Shown here one piece after another: positions 32,944 to 36,361 of a stretch of 36,361 nt of DNA. The translations under genes and the position numbers were made by a program. This DNA is from a bacterium (GTDB lineage Bacteria; Desulfobacterota; Binatia; HRBIN30; CADEER01). The stretch spans positions 1 to 36,361 of the forward strand of contig JAUIGL010000065.1 in assembly GCA_030430165.1 (NCBI GenBank). Direction: 5' to 3'. Numbering within the stretch: the stretch's first letter is position 1; the number at the start of each line of letters is the position of its first letter. The notes below the pieces were generated by a model, which did not search any database, was not told the DNA's origin, and saw nothing but the letters and a program-made list of their open reading frames with translations.

Positions 32944-33187
32944 ATCTCACAACCGAGCGAGCGATGAAACCGCGCAAGTACGCTCGTGGAAACCGCTTTC
33001 TCGCGGCGGTGTGGGGAGTGCCGCCCCTGACAATGGGTGCGTGGCCGAGCCAGGATCCTGAAAGAACTTGCAGCCTGGCGTCGGTCGGAACGGTGTTTCC
33101 GAGAGAGAACGCCACTCTTGGCATGGTCTTCGCGCTTTCTAGGCATCGTCGCATTGCGGCGACTCTTACTGGAGGAGGCGAAGAATC

Positions 33188-34606
33188 ATGAAACAGAACT
33201 GGAAGCTAACCCTACTCATCCTGGCGCTGTCGACCGCGATCGGCTGCAGCGACAGCGACGATTCCGTCAACGTCACACCGGCGCCCGCCACGGCGACGCC
33301 GACTGTGGCGCCCACGGCAACCCCGACCGAGGGCGGCGGTGCGCAGTGTTTCGAGCCGACCCTGAGCGGGTCGGAATGCGATCCGGAGGAGGTCGAGTTC
33401 ACGCTGGACTCGATCAACCCGTACTACCCGCTGTTCGTCGGCATGAAGATCGTGCTCGAGGGCGAGGAGGACGGTGAGGTCGTTCGCGTCGAACGCGTCG
33501 TGCTCGAGGAGACCGAGGTCGTCGCCGGTGTCGAGACGCACGTGCTGGAGCACCGCGAGTACGTCGACGGGGAGATCGAGGAGATCGCCCGCAACTTCTA
33601 TGTCGAGACCGAGGACGGAACCGTCTGCTACTTCGGCGAGGACGTCGAGAACTACGAGGACGGCGAGCTGTCCGACACCGACGGATCGTGGCGCGCCGGC
33701 ATCGACGGAGCCGAGCCGGGCATCATCATGCCCGCCGATCCCGCGGTCGGCGACTCGTACTTCCAGGAGAACGCTCCCGGAATCGCCGTCGACATGGGCA
33801 TGGTCTCCGCAGTCGGCGTGTCGCGCACGATCGGCGGCACCGCCTACCAGGACGTCGTCGTCGTCCAGGACAGCGACCCGCTCGACGACTGTGAGGACGA
33901 AGAAGAAAAGGTGTACGTCCCCGGCCTCGGCGAGGTGATCGACGACGTGCTGGAGCTGGTCTCGGTCGAGATTCCGCAGTGCTACGAGCCGACTCTCGAC
34001 GAAGCGGCGTGCGACCCGGCGGCTGTCGACTTTACGTTGGACTCCACGAACCCCTACTACCCGCTGGTGGTCGGGCTCGAGGTGATCCTGGAAGGGGAGG
34101 AGGACGGAGAGACGGTGCGCGTCGAACGCGTCGTCCTCGACGAAACCGAGGTCGTGGCCGGCGTCGAGACCCGCGTGCTCGAGCACAAGGAGTTCATCGA
34201 CGACGAGATCCACGAGGTGGCGCGCAACTTCTACGTCGAGACGACCGGCGGCACGGTCTGCTACTTCGGCGAGGATGTCGAGTTCTACGAGGACGGCGAG
34301 CTGGTCGACATGCACGGAAGCTGGCGTGCCGGCGTGAACGGCGCCCTGCCCGGGATCATCATGCCGGCGAACCCGACGGTCGGCGACTCGTACTTCCAGG
34401 AGAGCGCGCCGGGCGCCGCCGATATGGGACGGGTTGCGGAAGTCGGAGTGTCGCGGACCGTGGGCGGCGTCGATTACGACGACGTGGTCGTGATCGAAGA
34501 CAGCAACCCGCTCGAGATCGACGGCTGCGAAGAGGAGGAAGAGAAAGTGTACGCGCCGGGAGTCGGCGAGATCGTCGACGACTTCCTCGAGCTCGTCGAC
34601 GAGTGA
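33188..34606 (+). CDS. Lipoprotein built from two tandem copies of an uncharacterised ~210-residue domain
   Basis: A 472-residue protein with a lipoprotein-like signal (MKQNWKLTLLILALSTAIGC, C20) and a short Thr/Pro spacer (~30-47). Two homologous units follow, starting at residue 53 (QCFEPTLSGSECDPEEVEFT) and residue 264 (QCYEPTLDEAACDPAAVDFT). Shared blocks include NPYYPL, VLEGEEDGE-VRVERVVL, TEVVAGVET-VLEH, ARNFYVET, GTVCYFGEDVE-YEDGEL, GSWRAG-GA-PGIIMPA and VGDSYFQE. Each unit is strongly acidic with paired Cys. The start ATG 33188 follows GGAGGAGGCGAAGAATC. I recognise the pattern as a secreted beta-rich domain but no named function. A strong hairpin terminator follows at 34650. Confidence 0.8.
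   Translation: MKQNWKLTLLILALSTAIGCSDSDDSVNVTPAPATATPTVAPTATPTEGGGAQCFEPTLSGSECDPEEVEFTLDSINPYYPLFVGMKIVLEGEEDGEVVRVERVVLEETEVVAGVETHVLEHREYVDGEIEEIARNFYVETEDGTVCYFGEDVENYEDGELSDTDGSWRAGIDGAEPGIIMPADPAVGDSYFQENAPGIAVDMGMVSAVGVSRTIGGTAYQDVVVVQDSDPLDDCEDEEEKVYVPGLGEVIDDVLELVSVEIPQCYEPTLDEAACDPAAVDFTLDSTNPYYPLVVGLEVILEGEEDGETVRVERVVLDETEVVAGVETRVLEHKEFIDDEIHEVARNFYVETTGGTVCYFGEDVEFYEDGELVDMHGSWRAGVNGALPGIIMPANPTVGDSYFQESAPGAADMGRVAEVGVSRTVGGVDYDDVVVIEDSNPLEIDGCEEEEEKVYAPGVGEIVDDFLELVDE
33344..34603 (+). repeat. Tandem duplication of a 633-bp coding unit
   Basis: Unit 1 runs 33344-33976 and unit 2 runs 33977-34603. The protein copies are clearly homologous over their full length, while the DNA has diverged, so the duplication is not recent. 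Confidence 0.85.
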
Positions 34607-34649
34607 GCTGCCTCGGCGTGTCGCCGCGGCGGCGCGCTCGTCGTGACCA

Positions 34650-34684
34650 CGGGCGACCGGTGACTTTCTTACACCGGTCGCCCG
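34650..34684 (+). terminator. Strong 13-bp hairpin terminator after the duplicated-domain lipoprotein gene
   Basis: CGGGCGACCGGTG (34650-34662) and CACCGGTCGCCCG (34672-34684) are exact reverse complements with a 9-base loop, 44 bases after the stop. There is no clear T-run, but stem length and position fit a terminator or transcript-stabilising hairpin. Confidence 0.65.
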
Positions 34685-34776
34685 CGTTCGCGCGGACGCC
34701 GGACGCGTCGCTCCTGAACGGGCTTGTCGGCTAGAGCTTCGGATGGAATCTTCTCGATTACCGCAGAGGAGGAACC

Positions 34777-35679
34777 ATGAGCTACCACGACGCCGAGCAG
34801 CCGGTTTGTTCCGGATCAGAAGGCGCGATCGATCTGGTGATCGAACCGCGTGAGAGGGATCTCGGTGGATTCACCGTCCGTCGCGTCCTTCCTTCCAAGG
34901 ACCGCAAGATGGTCGGTCCGTTCATCTTCTTCGATCAGATGGGGCCGGCCGAGTTCCCGCCGGGCGAGGGCATCCAGGTGCGGCCGCATCCGCACATCGG
35001 GCTGGCGACGATTACCTACCTGTTCGAAGGCGAGATGATGCACCGCGACAGCCTCGGTTACGTCCAGCCGATTCAGCCGGGCGCGGTGAATCTGATGACG
35101 GCGGGCCGTGGGATCGTACACTCCGAGCGGGCGGGTGAGGACCTCGACCGCCTGTCGCGAGCGCACGGCATTCAGTCGTGGATCGCGCTGCCCGACCACG
35201 AAGAGGAACGCGAGCCGGGGTTCGTTCACTACCCCGCGGAGGAGCTGCCGCGCTTCGAGGTCGACGGGGTGTCGGTGACGATCATCATGGGAGATGCCTA
35301 CGGACGCGTCTCACCGGTGCAGCGGTATTCACCGACGCTGTACATGGAGTGCGCAATCCCGAAGGGTAGCGCGCTCGAGCTGCCGTCGGGCGTCGCCGAG
35401 CTCGCGGCGTACGTGGTCTCGGGCGAGATCGCGATCGGTACCTGTACCTTCGGTTCCGGCGTGATGGCGGTGGCGCGACCAGGTGAGGCGATCCGCGTAG
35501 AGGGTCGCGCCGACAGCCAAGTCATGGTGATCGGCGGCGACCCGGTCGGCCACCGCGAGATCTGGTGGAACCTGGTGTCGAGCTCGAAGGAACGCATCGA
35601 GCAGGCGAAGCGCGATTGGAAGGAAGATCGATTCGACAAAATCCCCGGCGAGACCGAACGGATTCCGTTGCCGGATTGA
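34777..35679 (+). CDS. Pirin family protein
   Basis: A 300-residue bicupin. Pirins bind a metal in the N-terminal cupin; some have quercetin dioxygenase activity and others act as redox-linked regulators. The ligand motifs are visible: RPHPHIGLATITYLFEGEMM (two His) and GRGIVHSERAG (His and Glu), preceded by the FIFFDQMGPAEFPPG block that defines the family. The C-terminal cupin (TLYMECAIPKGSALELPSGV) lacks an obvious metal site, as usual. ATG 34777 follows GAGGAGGAACC. It stands alone after a terminator hairpin. Confidence 0.92.
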   Translation: MSYHDAEQPVCSGSEGAIDLVIEPRERDLGGFTVRRVLPSKDRKMVGPFIFFDQMGPAEFPPGEGIQVRPHPHIGLATITYLFEGEMMHRDSLGYVQPIQPGAVNLMTAGRGIVHSERAGEDLDRLSRAHGIQSWIALPDHEEEREPGFVHYPAEELPRFEVDGVSVTIIMGDAYGRVSPVQRYSPTLYMECAIPKGSALELPSGVAELAAYVVSGEIAIGTCTFGSGVMAVARPGEAIRVEGRADSQVMVIGGDPVGHREIWWNLVSSSKERIEQAKRDWKEDRFDKIPGETERIPLPD

Positions 35680-35724
35680 GGTCGTTTCTGGGTTTTTGGT
35701 GATCCGCTTTAACTAAACAACGCG

Positions 35725-35752
35725 AAGGAGCGAAGGAGGTAAGGAGCGAAGG
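35725..35752. repeat. 12-bp direct repeat between the pirin and GxxExxY genes
   Basis: AAGGAGCGAAGG occurs at 35725-35736 and again at 35741-35752. Read on the minus strand it gives CCTTCGCTCCTT, part of a dispersed intergenic repeat family often seen near GxxExxY genes. Confidence 0.5.
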
Positions 35753-35755
35753 GGT

Positions 35756-36157
35756 TCACAGGCTCGGTGTGGCACGGTTGTTTACGATGCGTTGGATGCC
35801 GTCTCGAACGAGCTCGTGACCGAAATCGACGACGATGCCGAGGTGTAGCGAGAGAATTCTGAGGTAGGTGAGCGTCTGCGCCTGATAGAGATCCTGCCAG
35901 CGACCGATCGCTTTACATTCGACGATCACGCTGCGATCGACGAGCAGATCGACACGCAAAGACGTTTCGAGCATGCGCCCTCGGTAATTGATCGGGACGA
36001 GCTTCTGGCGTTCGACTCTATGTCCGCGAAATCCCAACTCCCAGCAGAGCGCCTCTTCATAAGCCGACTCCAAGAGTCCAGGCCCACCAAGCCCCCGGTG
36101 AACCCGGATCGCCGAATCCACCACAGCTCTCGCAACAATCTCCTCCCCGCAAACCAC
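35756..36157 (-). CDS. GxxExxY family protein
   Basis: The 133-residue product has the defining block GLGGPGLLESAYEEAL (G-x-x-E-x-x-Y), then RVERQKLVPINYRGR, RVDLLVDRSVIVECKA and AQTLTYLRILSLHLGIVVDF, ending DGIQRIVNN. The Asp...Glu-x-Lys pattern (VDLLV...VIVECKA) recalls a PD-(D/E)XK nuclease-like core, but the family's function is not established. I prefer GTG 36157 because it gives the usual family length and a good sigma-70 promoter (36165-36192) lies directly upstream. The same frame is open to an ATG at 36310, which would add 51 residues with AT-rich codons and no family similarity. No toxin or antitoxin partner is visible. Confidence 0.75.
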   Translation of the reverse strand: MVCGEEIVARAVVDSAIRVHRGLGGPGLLESAYEEALCWELGFRGHRVERQKLVPINYRGRMLETSLRVDLLVDRSVIVECKAIGRWQDLYQAQTLTYLRILSLHLGIVVDFGHELVRDGIQRIVNNRATPSL

Positions 36158-36164
36158 AAGCCCA

Positions 36165-36192
36165 ATAGTACTGAATGTTTCACTAATGTCAA
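36165..36192 (-). promoter_or_regulatory. Candidate promoter for the GxxExxY gene
   Basis: On the minus strand TTGACA (36192-36187) and TACTAT (36170-36165) are spaced by 16 bases in a locally AT-rich stretch. The expected transcription start is at about 36158, next to the GTG at 36157, which would make the mRNA nearly leaderless. Confidence 0.45.
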
Positions 36193-36361
36193 TGTAATAA
36201 GTATCTATCTGCTTGGTCCGTTGCAGCACGTCAGCCTTCGCTCCTGCTATGGCGATGCCTGTCAAGTCACGCAGTTGCGTGGTGGGAGATAACCCTTGGT
36301 TGGGTTGCATAAGAGACGGTGAGACAACTGGGGCGATCAGGACGCAAGGGTGCGGGGGCGG

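Noticed and set aside
1..36361. tRNA, rRNA, riboswitch, CRISPR and integrase genes
   Set aside because: None was recognised on either strand by eye; a covariance-model scan would be needed to exclude small RNAs.

Overview
The window is a GC-rich (roughly two-thirds G+C by eye) bacterial chromosome segment with no rRNA, tRNA, phage, plasmid or CRISPR signature. Several proteins are secreted and carry Thr/Pro-rich linkers (TPTATATP type), dockerin-like double calcium loops and the Cys-rich CGNG...CDDGN module. Together with a complete hopanoid cluster and dispersed palindromic intergenic repeats, this points to an uncultured deltaproteobacterial-grade lineage (Binatota- or Myxococcota-like). 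That placement is inference from style and is not proven by a marker gene.

Layout. Positions 3-4318 hold the tail of a surface or tail-fibre-like protein, a small secreted dockerin-type protein, a YqjD/YqjE-like membrane protein pair, a MITE-like repeat, and a secreted copper protein of the peptidylglycine/dopamine monooxygenase type. Positions 4590-16714 hold the centrepiece, one tightly packed run of ten co-directional genes: dxs, hpnD, fni, a TetR regulator, hpnC, hpnE, shc, hpnH, hpnG and a class III aminotransferase. Most junctions are 4-base stop/start overlaps, which argues for one translationally coupled operon. Positions 16945-24130 hold a lipoprotein GH3 glycosidase, a small DUF6868-type membrane protein, a second MITE-like element, an OafA-type acyltransferase with a C-terminal SGNH domain, a dockerin-gene remnant, and a TPR-like gene broken by a one-base slip in a G tract. 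Positions 24308-36157 hold a methyltransferase, a DUF1566 protein, a 1,991-residue mosaic secreted protein, a GNAT acetyltransferase, a lipoprotein made of a duplicated domain of unknown function, a pirin and a GxxExxY protein.

How the genes work together. The hopanoid run encodes the first MEP-pathway enzyme (Dxs) and a type 2 isopentenyl-diphosphate isomerase (Fni), then HpnD, HpnC and HpnE, which convert farnesyl diphosphate to squalene through presqualene diphosphate and hydroxysqualene. Shc cyclises squalene to hopene. HpnH and HpnG add and process the adenosyl-derived side chain. The last enzyme could aminate the side chain. Precursor supply, C30 synthesis, cyclisation and side-chain building therefore sit under one transcript with its own embedded TetR-family sensor. 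Not seen here are a farnesyl-diphosphate synthase, the rest of the MEP pathway, and the hpnN/hpnI/hpnJ/hpnK type genes.

The points most worth a second look are the dxs/fni/tetR-containing hopanoid operon, its short Dxs, the HpnH fused to a C-terminal Sm-like segment, a 15-bp perfect hairpin inside fni, the copper monooxygenase-like protein with a dockerin inserted between its copper ligands, the mosaic 1,991-residue protein, and the duplicated-domain lipoprotein.
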